Assembly (NCBI GenBank): GCA_965227035.1
Contig: OZ245724.1
Coordinates: 2,356,001 to 2,420,000 of the forward strand
Direction: 5' to 3'
Length of the DNA: 64,000 nt
DNA from: CBDDFQ01 sp965227035
Lineage (GTDB): Bacteria > Pseudomonadota > Gammaproteobacteria > Burkholderiales > Burkholderiaceae_C
Shown here in pieces: positions 34,500 through 43,133 of this stretch. The translations under genes were made by a program, and so were the position numbers. Below the pieces are notes generated by a model. The model had not been told where the DNA came from and did not search any database. It saw nothing but the letters and a program-made list of their open reading frames with translations. Every line of letters starts with the position of its first letter. Within the stretch, counting starts at the first letter, position 1.

Positions 34500-35798
34500 A
34501 TGCCGCTTTTCGCTCTGACGGTTTTTCTCTCTGCCTTTCTTCTGTTCCAGGTCCAGCCCATCGCAGCCAAGATGATCTTGCCGTGGTTCGGCGGATCCTC
34601 CTCGGTGTGGAGTGTGTGTCTGATGTTCTTTCAGGTCGAGCTGCTTCTGGGCTACGGCTATGTCCACGCAATGTCGCGACTTCTAAAGCCAAGAAAACAG
34701 ATCGTGGTTCATGCGGTGTTGCTGCTGCTCAGCTTGCTCGCGCTGCCAGTTGCCGCCAACGCGTCGCTCCGGGACACGTTCAGTCAGTTGCCCGAACTTG
34801 CGGTACTTCTCGTTCTGGCAGGTGCAGTCGGCGTTCCTTACCTGATGCTCTCGACCACCGGCCCGCTCATGCAATCGTGGTGGGGTTTGATCTACGGATC
34901 CGGAAGCGGTGCCAAGCACACGTATCGGCTCTACGCACTGTCGAATCTTGCGTCGATGCTGGGTCTGCTTACCTACCCTTTTATCGTCGAACCGGTGTGG
35001 GCGCTCGACACCCAGGCACTGGTGTGGTCGGCGGGTTACGCGGCATTCGTTTTGTCGTGCGCCGCTACGGCTGCTTTTGCGTCGCGACGCGTTTCCAGTG
35101 CGCTCGATCACGTTGCAGCAAGCGAGACGACGAGCGATGCTGCGCCAAGCTTTCGGCAATGCCTTTTGTGGATTGCATTGGCCGCAACGCCTTCGATACT
35201 GCTTCTCGCACTCACCAGCTATCTCACGCAAGACGTCGCTCCGGTACCGTTCTTATGGGTACTTCCGCTTGCGATCTACCTGCTCAGTTTCATCCTTTGC
35301 TTCGATGCACCGCGTTACTACGTAAGGACGCTGTTTCTGTGGGCGCTGCCGGTCATGCTCGGCGTGGTGATTTTCGTGTCGACGACTTCGCTGGAGGTGC
35401 CCGCACTCGTTGCGCTGATCTGTCTTGCACTCTTCGTGTTCTGCATGGTCTGCCATGGCGAGCTCGTCAGACGCAAACCGCCGGTCGCGCATCTCACGCT
35501 TTTCTATTTGATGATGTCCATCGGTGGCGCTGTCGGCGGTATTTTCGTCGGCCTGATTGCACCGACTTTTTTCCGTGGCGAATACGAACTGTCGATCGGC
35601 CTGTTCCTTTGCGCAGCCCTTACTGCCGGCGTGATCTGGGTTTCGCTGTCGCAATGGCAGCGCGTGGTAGTGCCTGTTGCAGTCTGCGCTTTCGGCGTAT
35701 GGCTCGCGTACGACCAATGGGACGCCCTGCACGGCTACCGCGCGGTGATGCGCAACTTTTATGGCCAGTCGCGCGTCGTCGACACGAGCGCGAAATAG
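34500..35798 (+). CDS. Membrane part of a split 'fused MFS/spermidine synthase'
   Basis: 432 residues from ATG 34500 (MPLFALTVFLSAFLLFQVQP, the standard start of this family). About ten to twelve hydrophobic segments and the motifs AAKMILPWFGGSSSVWSVC and LSTTGPLMQSWW identify it. In most bacteria this membrane half is continuous with a C-terminal spermidine-synthase-like domain. Here a TAG at 35796-35798 ends it just after RNFYGQSRVVDTSA, and the missing half continues in another frame from 35813. One base deletion, or evolution into two genes, would explain this. Function of the family is poorly known. Confidence 0.75.
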   Translation: MPLFALTVFLSAFLLFQVQPIAAKMILPWFGGSSSVWSVCLMFFQVELLLGYGYVHAMSRLLKPRKQIVVHAVLLLLSLLALPVAANASLRDTFSQLPELAVLLVLAGAVGVPYLMLSTTGPLMQSWWGLIYGSGSGAKHTYRLYALSNLASMLGLLTYPFIVEPVWALDTQALVWSAGYAAFVLSCAATAAFASRRVSSALDHVAASETTSDAAPSFRQCLLWIALAATPSILLLALTSYLTQDVAPVPFLWVLPLAIYLLSFILCFDAPRYYVRTLFLWALPVMLGVVIFVSTTSLEVPALVALICLALFVFCMVCHGELVRRKPPVAHLTLFYLMMSIGGAVGGIFVGLIAPTFFRGEYELSIGLFLCAALTAGVIWVSLSQWQRVVVPVAVCAFGVWLAYDQWDALHGYRAVMRNFYGQSRVVDTSAK

Positions 35799-35812
35799 CG
35801 GGCCCGGTACGC

Positions 35813-36526
35813 ATGATGCGTCACGGCGCGATCAGCCACGGCGAGCAATATCTCGCGCCGGGTATGAAAGACAAACCTACCGCGTACTACTGCGAGCTGT
35901 CGGGTGTAGGCCAGGCGGTTCGCGCTCTGCAAAAAGAAGGCCCACTCAACATGGGCGTCGTCGGATTGGGTGCAGGCACGCTGGCCGCGTACGGACGCGC
36001 CGGCGACAAAATGCGTTTGTACGAAATCAACGAGCAGGTGTTTTATCTTGCGAAGACCGAATTCACATTCCTCACCGACACGCGTGCAAGCATTACCGAA
36101 GCACTCGGCGATGGTCGCTTGCTGCTCGAGCGCGACCCGCCGCAACAATTCGATCTCCTCGTCATGGACGCCTTCTCGGGCGATTCGATTCCGGTCCACC
36201 TGCTCACGCTAGAGGCCTTGCGCGCGGACATGCGGCACTTGAAGCCGGGCGGCATGCTCGCAGTTCACATCACCAACACCTACCTCGACTTGCGACCCGT
36301 CATGGCCGCTGCGGCGAAAGAACTCGGCCTGGTCGCGCGCCTGTACGACATCGCACCGGACGACAAGGATGTTTATTGCCGCAGATCATCGTGGGCGCTG
36401 CTCATGACGCCTGATCGTGCGGCACACATGCCGCCCGGCCTTGCATCTGGCGTGAGCCTGGAGACGCGACCCGGCTTTCGCGCGTGGACCGACGGGTTTT
36501 CGAATCTGATGAGCGTGTTGAAGTAG
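35813..36526 (+). CDS. Spermidine synthase-like (methyltransferase-fold) half, separate frame
   Basis: 237 residues if started at ATG 35813 (another ATG at 35816); there is no good ribosome site, but it begins 14 nt after the stop of the membrane half, so coupling by reinitiation is possible. The Rossmann-like core is intact: MGVVGLGAGTLAAYGR (nucleotide-binding loop), LYEINEQV, ALGDGRLLLE, DLLVMDAFSGDSIPVHLLT. The frame is open backward to about 35783, so reading through would need a shift of one base. Either a genuine two-gene version or a frameshifted gene. It lacks a clear decarboxylated-SAM pocket that I can name, so polyamine synthesis is not assured. Confidence 0.68.
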   Translation: MMRHGAISHGEQYLAPGMKDKPTAYYCELSGVGQAVRALQKEGPLNMGVVGLGAGTLAAYGRAGDKMRLYEINEQVFYLAKTEFTFLTDTRASITEALGDGRLLLERDPPQQFDLLVMDAFSGDSIPVHLLTLEALRADMRHLKPGGMLAVHITNTYLDLRPVMAAAAKELGLVARLYDIAPDDKDVYCRRSSWALLMTPDRAAHMPPGLASGVSLETRPGFRAWTDGFSNLMSVLK

Positions 36527-36543
36527 GCTGCAGAAGTCGCAAG

Positions 36544-36789
36544 TTAGAAGTCGTCGGTGGTCAACAACAGCGGCCCGCCACGTTCGCGAAATTTCTCGAT
36601 CGCGACCTCGTCGATATCGACCGCATTCTTGCCATACGCCTCGACCAGTGTGTCGGGCAGCTTGGCCTGCCCGCCGAAGTTGTCTTCCAGCGCTTCCGGC
36701 GTAATGCTTGCGATGATCATCTTTCCATCCACCTGTACGGCGAAAGATACGGCTCCCGATTCGAGCCTTGGGGCGTAAATTTTTTGCAT
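36544..36789 (-). CDS. Small DUF1488-like protein
   Basis: 81 residues from ATG 36789. The sequence FAVQVDGKMIIASITPEALEDNFGG resembles DUF1488 proteins (a short beta-rich motif, then an EALxDxFG helix). No signal peptide or membrane segment. It is convergent with the spermidine-synthase half and divergent from the DUF3253 gene. Ribosome site is weak. Function unknown. Confidence 0.6.
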   Translation of the reverse strand: MQKIYAPRLESGAVSFAVQVDGKMIIASITPEALEDNFGGQAKLPDTLVEAYGKNAVDIDEVAIEKFRERGGPLLLTTDDF

Positions 36790-36845
36790 CGGGGAATAAT
36801 AAATCGAGCCGGGAACGATCAACCTCAAAAAGCGAAGATCACTGA

Positions 36846-37094
36846 ATGACCGATCAAGAAATCGTAGATACCGTTTTCGACCTACTCGATGCACGTGCGC
36901 CCGACGCGACGATCTGCCCGTCCGATGTCGCACGAGCGCTTGAATCGGACGAAAAACGCTGGAGAAAGTTGATGCCCGAGGTGAGGCGGATCGCAGCGTC
37001 GCTGGCGGAACAAGGGCAGCTGCGTGTCACGCGAAAAGGGGTGGAGGTGGATGCGCTGAGCAAGGGAGGGCCGATTCGGTTGGGTCGGCCCTAG
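36846..37094 (+). CDS. Small DUF3253 protein
   Basis: 82 residues. Matches the compact winged-helix-like DUF3253 family: ILDLL-type N-terminal helix (IVDTVFDLLDARAPDATICPSD), EKRWRKLMPEVRRIAASLAEQG, then LRVTRKG and a PIRLGR ending. The family is cytoplasmic and uncharacterised, sometimes named as a tRNA ribosyltransferase part without evidence. Lies immediately upstream of the terminator of the opposite-strand tRNA cluster. Confidence 0.75.
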   Translation: MTDQEIVDTVFDLLDARAPDATICPSDVARALESDEKRWRKLMPEVRRIAASLAEQGQLRVTRKGVEVDALSKGGPIRLGRP

Positions 37095-37187
37095 CGCGGG
37101 ATATTCCAAAGTTTGAAATTCGAATTCCAAAACTCAACAACGGTTTCTCGCAGGGTGCTGAAAAACGCATTAATCGAGCGCACAAAG

Positions 37188-37220
37188 AAAAAGGGCCACA
37201 ACTTTCGTTGTGGCCCTTTT
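37188..37220 (-). terminator. Strong intrinsic terminator of the tRNA operon (bidirectional)
   Basis: GGGCCACAAC-TTTC-GTTGTGGCCC: a perfect 10-bp stem (37193-37202 with 37207-37216), with A-rich sequence on the left and TTTT on the right. On the minus strand it follows tRNA-Asp and is succeeded by TTTTTCTTT. It can also end the DUF3253 transcript from the other side. Confidence 0.88.
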
Positions 37221-37237
37221 AAATTCCCGAAGGAATT

Positions 37238-37314
37238 TGGCGGAGCGGACGGGACTCGAACCCGCGACCCCCGGCGTGACAGGCCGGTATTCTAACCAAC
37301 TGAACTACCACTCC
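37238..37314 (-). tRNA. tRNA-Asp (GTC)
   Basis: 77 nt including an encoded CCA end. The acceptor stem GGAGTGG pairs with CCGCTCC (one T-G pair). Anticodon loop CCTGTCACG gives anticodon GTC; T arm GGGTTCGAGTC. Last of three tRNA genes transcribed leftward, 23 nt before the terminator. Confidence 0.95.
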
Positions 37315-37359
37315 ACGTGGCGTGAACTTCTACTCTTGCGAGTCAAGTGCCACGAAACT

Positions 37360-37435
37360 TGGCGACCCCACGGGGATTCGAACCCCGGTACTCACCGTGA
37401 AAGGGTGATGTCCTAGGCCTCTAGACGATGGGGTC
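37360..37435 (-). tRNA. tRNA-Glu (TTC)
   Basis: 76 nt with encoded CCA. Acceptor GACCCCA/TGGGGTC, anticodon loop CCTTTCACG reading TTC, T arm GGGTTCGAATC. Located just downstream of the gene for its own synthetase (gltX), a recurrent arrangement. Confidence 0.95.
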
Positions 37436-37470
37436 AAAACCTTTTTTGGACTTCCGTCTCGACACTCGTT

Positions 37471-37546
<76 letters not shown>

Positions 37547-37602
37547 TCTGGACTGCGATTCAATTGCTTGATTCGTTACCCCAATCAGGTGTCGAGCCTC
37601 GA

Positions 37603-37632
37603 ATTATAGAACGAAAATTACGCGGTTTCTAA
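37603..37632 (-). promoter_or_regulatory. Predicted sigma-70 promoter for the tRNA cluster
   Basis: On the minus strand a perfect -10 TATAAT (37603-37608) is preceded by an 18-nt spacer and TTAGAA (37627-37632), a fair -35. It overlaps the last codons of gltX and lies about 57 nt upstream of tRNA-Ala. Confidence 0.6.
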
Positions 37633-39006
37633 CCTCTGCAAAACCTTTTCTTTTCCGCTCAGTTCGAGCACCGCATCCAGGGACGGTGTTTGCGATGTTC
37701 CCATCACCAACACACGCACAGGCATTGCGAGTTGGGGCATTTTAAGCGAGTGCGCAGCCAAGGTTTGCTTGATGGCGGCGGAAATCGAAGCTTTGTCCCA
37801 TTCGGTTGTAGCAAGCGTCTGCGCAAGCGCGGCAATCGCGGGCTTCACCGCGTCGGTCACATGCGTGGCACGCTCCTCGGCGGACGCTTGCACATCGGCG
37901 TAAAAAGCCTTCGCCCACGATGCAAGCGCCACGGTTGTGTCGCAACGATCCTTGAACAAACCGCAGATGCGCGGCAGGCGCTCGTCTGAGTCGATTCCCT
38001 CTTTCTTCAACTGCATCGCAACCAATGGCGCCAGCTCGTCGTCCGGCGTGGTCTTCATATGTTGCGCGTTGACCCAGCGAAGCTTCGCTTCGTCGAACTG
38101 CGCTGCACTGCGACCCAGATGATCCAGGTTGAACCATTCGACGAACTGCGCGCGGGAAAAGATTTCGTCGTCGCCGTGAGACCAGCCCAGGCGCGCGAGA
38201 TAGTTCACCATCGCGTCGGGCAGATAGCCTTCGTCGCGATACTCGGTGACTGCCTTCGCACCGTTGCGCTTGCTCATCTTCTCGCCCTGCTCGTTGAGCA
38301 CGGTGGGCAAGTGCGCATATACGGGCGGCGTCTTGCCGAGCGCTTCGAAAATGTTGATCTGCCGCGGCGTGTTGTTCACATGATCGTCGCCGCGAATCAC
38401 GTGCGTGATGTTCATGTCGATGTCGTCCACCACCACACAGAAGTTGTACGTGGGCGTGCCATCGGGACGCGCAATCACGAGGTCATCGAGTTCATCGTTG
38501 CTGATCTCGATTCGACCCTTGACCTTGTCTTCCCAGACGACCGAACCACCCTGCGGATTCTTGAAGCGCAGCACTGGCTGCACGCCTTCGGGGATCGCGG
38601 GCAGTGTCTTGCCGGGTTCGGGGCGCCAGGTGCCGTCGTAGCGTGGTTTTTCCTTCGCTTCGGTTTGCCTGTCGCGCAGCGCGTCGAGCTCTTGGATACT
38701 CATGTAGCAGGGGTACACCATGCCACTGGATTTCAGCTGTTCGAGCACTTCCTTGTAGCGACTCATGCGCTGCATTTGATAGAACGGACCTTCGTCGTGA
38801 TCGAGTCCGAGCCATTTCATGCCCTCGATGATCACGTCGACCGATGCCTGCGTGGAACGCTCGAGATCGGTGTCTTCGATACGAAGAATGAAATCGCCGC
38901 CGGTCGAGCGTGCGAATGCCCACGGATACAGCGCCGAGCGGATGTTGCCCAGATGGATGAAGCCGGTGGGCGAAGGTGCGAAACGTGTTCTGGTTTTTTG
39001 TGTCAT
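37618..39006 (-). CDS. gltX: Glutamyl-tRNA synthetase
   Basis: 462 residues, the normal bacterial length. Class I synthetase signatures: RFAPSPTGFIHLGNIRSALY (HIGH-like motif) at residues 8-27 and KMSKRNGA (KMSKS motif) in the middle; RIEDTDLERS and YNFCVVVDDIDM are the glutamate/tRNA site stretches. ATG 39006 overlaps the metZ stop (ATGA). It charges tRNA-Glu for translation and tetrapyrrole synthesis. The tRNA-Glu gene lies 180 nt downstream. Confidence 0.97.
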   Translation of the reverse strand: MTQKTRTRFAPSPTGFIHLGNIRSALYPWAFARSTGGDFILRIEDTDLERSTQASVDVIIEGMKWLGLDHDEGPFYQMQRMSRYKEVLEQLKSSGMVYPCYMSIQELDALRDRQTEAKEKPRYDGTWRPEPGKTLPAIPEGVQPVLRFKNPQGGSVVWEDKVKGRIEISNDELDDLVIARPDGTPTYNFCVVVDDIDMNITHVIRGDDHVNNTPRQINIFEALGKTPPVYAHLPTVLNEQGEKMSKRNGAKAVTEYRDEGYLPDAMVNYLARLGWSHGDDEIFSRAQFVEWFNLDHLGRSAAQFDEAKLRWVNAQHMKTTPDDELAPLVAMQLKKEGIDSDERLPRICGLFKDRCDTTVALASWAKAFYADVQASAEERATHVTDAVKPAIAALAQTLATTEWDKASISAAIKQTLAAHSLKMPQLAMPVRVLVMGTSQTPSLDAVLELSGKEKVLQRLETA

Positions 39007-40226
39007 GCGAGCTTGCCGATCGTGTGCACGCCACGTGCAAGATCGGCTTTCAAATCTTCAATGTTTTCGAGTCCGACCGCGACGCGGATCAGCCCTTGGC
39101 TGATGCCGGCTGCGAGCCGCTGTTCTTCCGACAGGCGTCCGTGCGATGTGCTTGCCGGATGCGTGATCGTGGTCTTGGTGTCGCCCAGGTTCGCGGTGAT
39201 GCTGCACACCTGTGTGCTGTCGATCACGTGGAACGCGTTCTTGCGTGCAGTCGCGGGATCGCCGCCGACCATATCGAAAGACACCACTGCGCCACCCATG
39301 CCGGACTGCTGGCGCATTGCGAGTTCATGCTGAGGATGCGACTTCAATCCGGGGTAATAGACGCGTGCGATGCCCGGCTGCGATTCGAGCCAGATGGCCA
39401 ACTGCAACGCAGACGCGCTTTGCGCCTGCATGCGAATCGACAAGGTCTCCATGCCTTTGAGCACGACCCACGCGTTGAACGCAGAAAGCGACATACCAGC
39501 ACTGCGCATGACCGGAACGAATTTCTCGTCGACCATCTTCTTGCTCGCGCAGATTGCGCCGGCCAAAACGCGACCTTGTCCGTCGAGATATTTCGTTCCC
39601 GAGTGGATGATGAAATCAGCGCCCATCGATGCAGGGCGCTGGAGTGCCGGAGAGCAAAAGCAGTTGTCTACCGCAAGCCACGCGCCCGCATCATGGGCGA
39701 TATCGGCAAGTGCCTGGATATCGCAAATATCGGTCAGCGGGTTGGTTGGTGTTTCAGCGAACAGCAGCTTGGTGTTCGGCTTGATCGCTGCTTTCCACTG
39801 CGCTATGTCGGTCTGCGAAACGAAGCTGGTTTCGACACCGAACTTGCCGAACTCGCTTCCGATCAGCTTGATGGTGGATCCGAAAACCGACTGCGAGCAG
39901 ATGACGTGATCGCCGGCCTTTAGCAACCCCATGCACAGCAGAAGAATGGCCGACATTCCGCTCGACGTTGCAATGGCCGCTTCGGTTCCTTCGAGTGCGG
40001 CCAGGCGCTGCTCGAACGACGCGACGGTCGGATTAGTGAAGCGCGAATAGATGTAGCCCTCTTCTTCGTTGGCGAATCTGCGCGCTGCGGTTGCCGCGTC
40101 GGGCTGCACGAAGCTGCTGGTGAGGTACAGAGCTTCGGAGTTTTCTCCATGCTGGCTGCGCTCTACCGCTACGCGAACCGCGAGCGTGTCCAGATGCAGA
40201 CCTTCAGGCAATTTTCTTGTCGTCAA
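39003..40226 (-). CDS. metZ: O-succinylhomoserine sulfhydrylase
   Basis: 407 residues from a TTG at 40226, which begins 1 nt after the purF stop and has AAGAGG as ribosome site; no ATG exists before the conserved N-terminus LHLDTLAVR. PLP-dependent Cys/Met metabolism family: substrate phosphate loop SSGMSAIL, VDNCFCSP, and the PLP lysine Lys212 in HSGTKYLDGQGR. Makes homocysteine directly from O-succinylhomoserine and sulfide. Gene order purF-metZ is typical of Burkholderiales. Confidence 0.93.
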   Translation of the reverse strand: MTTRKLPEGLHLDTLAVRVAVERSQHGENSEALYLTSSFVQPDAATAARRFANEEEGYIYSRFTNPTVASFEQRLAALEGTEAAIATSSGMSAILLLCMGLLKAGDHVICSQSVFGSTIKLIGSEFGKFGVETSFVSQTDIAQWKAAIKPNTKLLFAETPTNPLTDICDIQALADIAHDAGAWLAVDNCFCSPALQRPASMGADFIIHSGTKYLDGQGRVLAGAICASKKMVDEKFVPVMRSAGMSLSAFNAWVVLKGMETLSIRMQAQSASALQLAIWLESQPGIARVYYPGLKSHPQHELAMRQQSGMGGAVVSFDMVGGDPATARKNAFHVIDSTQVCSITANLGDTKTTITHPASTSHGRLSEEQRLAAGISQGLIRVAVGLENIEDLKADLARGVHTIGKLA

Positions 40227-40227
40227 T

Positions 40228-41745
40228 TCAAGCCTCTTGTGTGGAATCTTCGGCGTTCGGGAGAGAAAGACGTGAAGTGTCGTTTTCAACCTCGGGCTCG
40301 ACTACCCGCCCTGCGTTCATCTCTGCAATGCTCTCGACCGTGATATCGCCAGTGACGTAGACGCCATCGAAACACGACGCGTCGAAATCCTTGACCTTGG
40401 GATTGAGTGCGCCGACAGCACGCTTCATCGAATCGACATCCTGATAGATCAGCGCATCGCAACCGATCAGCTCACGAATCTCTTCGACGGTGCGACCATG
40501 CGCGACCAGTTCGTCCGGCGTCGGCATGTCGATGCCGTAAACGTTCGGATAACGAACTGGCGGCGCTGCACTTGCGAGATAAACCTTTTTCGCGCCAGCG
40601 TCGCGCGCCATCTGCACGATCTCTCGACTGGTGGTGCCGCGAACGATCGAATCGTCCACCAGCAGGACGTTGCGACCCTTGAACTCGCTCGCGATCACGT
40701 TGAGCTTCTGGCGGACCGACTTCTTGCGAACGCCCTGCCCCGGCATGATGAAGGTGCGCCCCACGTAGCGATTCTTAACGAAGCCTTCGCGATACGGCAC
40801 GCCCAGCAAATGCGCAAGCTGAGTCGCGCTCGGACGGCTCGATTCCGGAATCGGAATGATCACGTCGATTTCGTTCGGCGGCACGGTAGACACCACGCGC
40901 TTGGCAAGCGTTTCACCCAGATTCAATCGCGCCTGATAAACCGAGATGCCATCGAGCACGGAATCGGGACGGGCCAAGTAGACGAACTCGAAAATGCACG
41001 GGCTGAGTTGCGGCTTCTCGGCGCATTGACGCGAATGCACCGTGCCGTCGAGCGAGATGAACACCGCTTCGCCGGGATCGATATTGCGTTCGAACTCGTG
41101 CGAGGTGCCTTCGAGCGCCACCGACTCGCTACCTACCATGATGGTGCCGTCTGCACTGCGGCCCATGGCCAGCGGGCGGATGCCGAACGGATCGCGAAAC
41201 GCGAGCACGCCGTGACCGGCGATCAACGCGATAACGGCGTAGGAACCGCGAAGCCGTTTATGGACTGCGCTCACTGCGTCGAACACGTTACCCACCTGAA
41301 GCGGCACGCCGCGGGTTGCCCGATCGAGTTCATGCGCGAACACGTTGAGCAGAACTTCGGAATCGCTCTCTGTATTGGTGTGGCGGTGATCGGTGAGGAA
41401 CAGCTCCGATCGCAGGGAATGGGCGTTGGTCAGGTTGCCGTTGTGCACCAGCACGATGCCGAACGGCGCATTAACGTAAAAAGGCTGCGCCTCTTCTTCG
41501 CTGAACGCGTTTCCTGCGGTGGGATAACGAACTTGCCCAAGACCGCAATTGCCCGGAAGGGCGCGCATATTGCGGGTGCGAAAGACATCCTTGACCATGC
41601 CTTTTGCCTTGTGCATGAAGAACTTGCGTTCCTTTTGCGTGACGATCCCCGCAGCGTCCTGTCCGCGATGCTGCAGCAGCAGAAGCGCGTCATAGATAAG
41701 CTGATTGACGGGGGCACGACTGACGACGCCGACGATTCCACACAT
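40228..41745 (-). CDS. purF: Amidophosphoribosyltransferase
   Basis: 505 residues. The N-terminal nucleophile Cys2 is exposed by Met removal (MCGIVGVVS), and the glutaminase site continues with QHRGQDAAGI. The C-terminal domain has the PRPP-binding loop VLLVDDSIVRGTTS. Catalyses the first step of purine synthesis: PRPP and glutamine to phosphoribosylamine. Preceded by cvpA, followed by metZ. Confidence 0.97.
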   Translation of the reverse strand: MCGIVGVVSRAPVNQLIYDALLLLQHRGQDAAGIVTQKERKFFMHKAKGMVKDVFRTRNMRALPGNCGLGQVRYPTAGNAFSEEEAQPFYVNAPFGIVLVHNGNLTNAHSLRSELFLTDHRHTNTESDSEVLLNVFAHELDRATRGVPLQVGNVFDAVSAVHKRLRGSYAVIALIAGHGVLAFRDPFGIRPLAMGRSADGTIMVGSESVALEGTSHEFERNIDPGEAVFISLDGTVHSRQCAEKPQLSPCIFEFVYLARPDSVLDGISVYQARLNLGETLAKRVVSTVPPNEIDVIIPIPESSRPSATQLAHLLGVPYREGFVKNRYVGRTFIMPGQGVRKKSVRQKLNVIASEFKGRNVLLVDDSIVRGTTSREIVQMARDAGAKKVYLASAAPPVRYPNVYGIDMPTPDELVAHGRTVEEIRELIGCDALIYQDVDSMKRAVGALNPKVKDFDASCFDGVYVTGDITVESIAEMNAGRVVEPEVENDTSRLSLPNAEDSTQEA

Positions 41746-41784
41746 GTGTTGATCCTAAATTTCGTTGGATATTTCGTTCGCCGT

Positions 41785-42270
41785 TCAGGGGATGAATTTC
41801 CCGAACTGCTCCGGAAATACCGGCTTCAAACCTTTGAGCGCTGCTTCGAGAATTCCAGCACCTTTCGACTCACTCCACCATGTGCTTGTCTGCTGACCCA
41901 TCAGGTTCACGACAACGGTTGCTGCAAGCATCAGCACGACTGCACGCATCAAACCGAAAGCTCCTCCGAGCACACGATCGACCGGTCTCAGGCCCACAGC
42001 CTCGACCAGCTTCTTCAATCCCCAGGCCACCAGCCCAGCCCCGAACGCCACCGCGATAAAGACAATCGCAAAACCAGCGGCGTATCGAAGCGGATCCGGC
42101 GCCTTTGCCAGCGGAAGCATCGCAGCCACGTCAGGCGCGAAATACTGCGCCACGAAAAAAGCTGCAATCCAGCCAGCCAATGAAATCAATTCGTAAACCA
42201 GGCCGCGCCACGCGCCGATAACAAGCGACACCAGCAGCGCGCCGATCAGGATCAGATCGAGAGCTACCAC
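41785..42270 (-). CDS. cvpA: CvpA family membrane protein
   Basis: 161 residues from a GTG start. Four hydrophobic segments are visible (residues about 5-22, 28-45, 65-85 and 105-122), with the family start DLILIGALLVSLVIGAWRGLVYE. CvpA was named for colicin V production and is generally next to purF; it is an inner-membrane protein tied to envelope stress tolerance. 39 nt before purF in the same operon. Confidence 0.9.
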   Translation of the reverse strand: MVALDLILIGALLVSLVIGAWRGLVYELISLAGWIAAFFVAQYFAPDVAAMLPLAKAPDPLRYAAGFAIVFIAVAFGAGLVAWGLKKLVEAVGLRPVDRVLGGAFGLMRAVVLMLAATVVVNLMGQQTSTWWSESKGAGILEAALKGLKPVFPEQFGKFIP

Positions 42271-42306
42271 GCGGCGCTTTCAGCCGATCTGCGCATTCGC
42301 CCACCC

Positions 42307-43113
42307 TTACAAGGTGAGGACGGCCGCACTTAAATCCAGTCCCTTGATCTTCGCCGCAGCTTTATCGGCTTCAGCGCGACTCGCGAACGGCCCGACGCGA
42401 ACCCGCGTGCGTTTGCCGTCTTTCGTGTCTGCCACCTGCGTATATGTTTTCAGCCCCGATCGTTCGACTTTCATGCGGGCTTCGCGCGCTTTGTCGGCGT
42501 CGGCGAACGCGCCCACTTGAACCACGAAGCGCCCGGAGTCGGACGCCGTTGGGGTAGACGCGTCCGGGGCTTTGCCTTCGAGCAGAGCCAGTGCTTTCGC
42601 GCCGTCGTTGTTTTTAGCGGGCGCAGCGGCGGCAGGCGCTGCGGCGGGCTTGGAGGCTGCGGCAACGGAGGGCGGTTTAGGTACGGGAGGAGGCGTGACG
42701 GCAGCGGCCGCGCTGGGCGCTTTTGGCGGCGTCGTGACGATTTCTTCTTTGGGCGAGAGAGCTGCGTTGGCCGGGACCTTGTCGGGCACGACTTGCGCCA
42801 CTGTCGACGATCCGGAAGCGGAGCTGGACGAAGGCGTGGAAGAAGATGTGGATGCCGCGGCGACTGCAGGCGCCGGCATGGCCAGCGGCTTCACCGAGTT
42901 TTTGTCGGGAATGACGATGGGAACGTCGACCGCAATCGGGCGCGGCTGGGTATCGAATACAAGGGGGAATCCGACCACGCCGGCAATGACCAGCACCGCA
43001 GCACCGATCAGGCGGTGCTTGGCGCGTCTGCGCATGGCCTCGACGCTCTCCGGGTGAACAGATGCGGCGGTTTGCTGGCGGTCGCCACCTTTGCGGAACT
43101 TGAAAAAAGCCAT
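42307..43113 (-). CDS. SPOR-domain protein, DedD-like
   Basis: 268 residues: short cytoplasmic N-terminus, one membrane helix (about 35-53, LIGAAVLVIAGVVGFPLVF), a long periplasmic linker rich in Ala, Ser and Pro (70-185), and a C-terminal SPOR domain (FVVQVGAFADADKAREARMKVE ... RTRVRVGPFASRAEADKAA). SPOR domains bind denuded glycan at the division site. In E. coli dedD lies in the same folC-dedD-cvpA-purF order, which supports the name. Confidence 0.88.
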   Translation of the reverse strand: MAFFKFRKGGDRQQTAASVHPESVEAMRRRAKHRLIGAAVLVIAGVVGFPLVFDTQPRPIAVDVPIVIPDKNSVKPLAMPAPAVAAASTSSSTPSSSSASGSSTVAQVVPDKVPANAALSPKEEIVTTPPKAPSAAAAVTPPPVPKPPSVAAASKPAAAPAAAAPAKNNDGAKALALLEGKAPDASTPTASDSGRFVVQVGAFADADKAREARMKVERSGLKTYTQVADTKDGKRTRVRVGPFASRAEADKAAAKIKGLDLSAAVLTL

Positions 43114-43133
43114 GAAGTGTGGAGCTCGGGTGT

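Noticed and set aside
34163..35800. A long upstream extension in the spermidine-synthase frame
   Set aside because: Its translation is out of frame with the membrane protein, which is clearly encoded in the other frame; only the part after about 35783 belongs to the synthase half.
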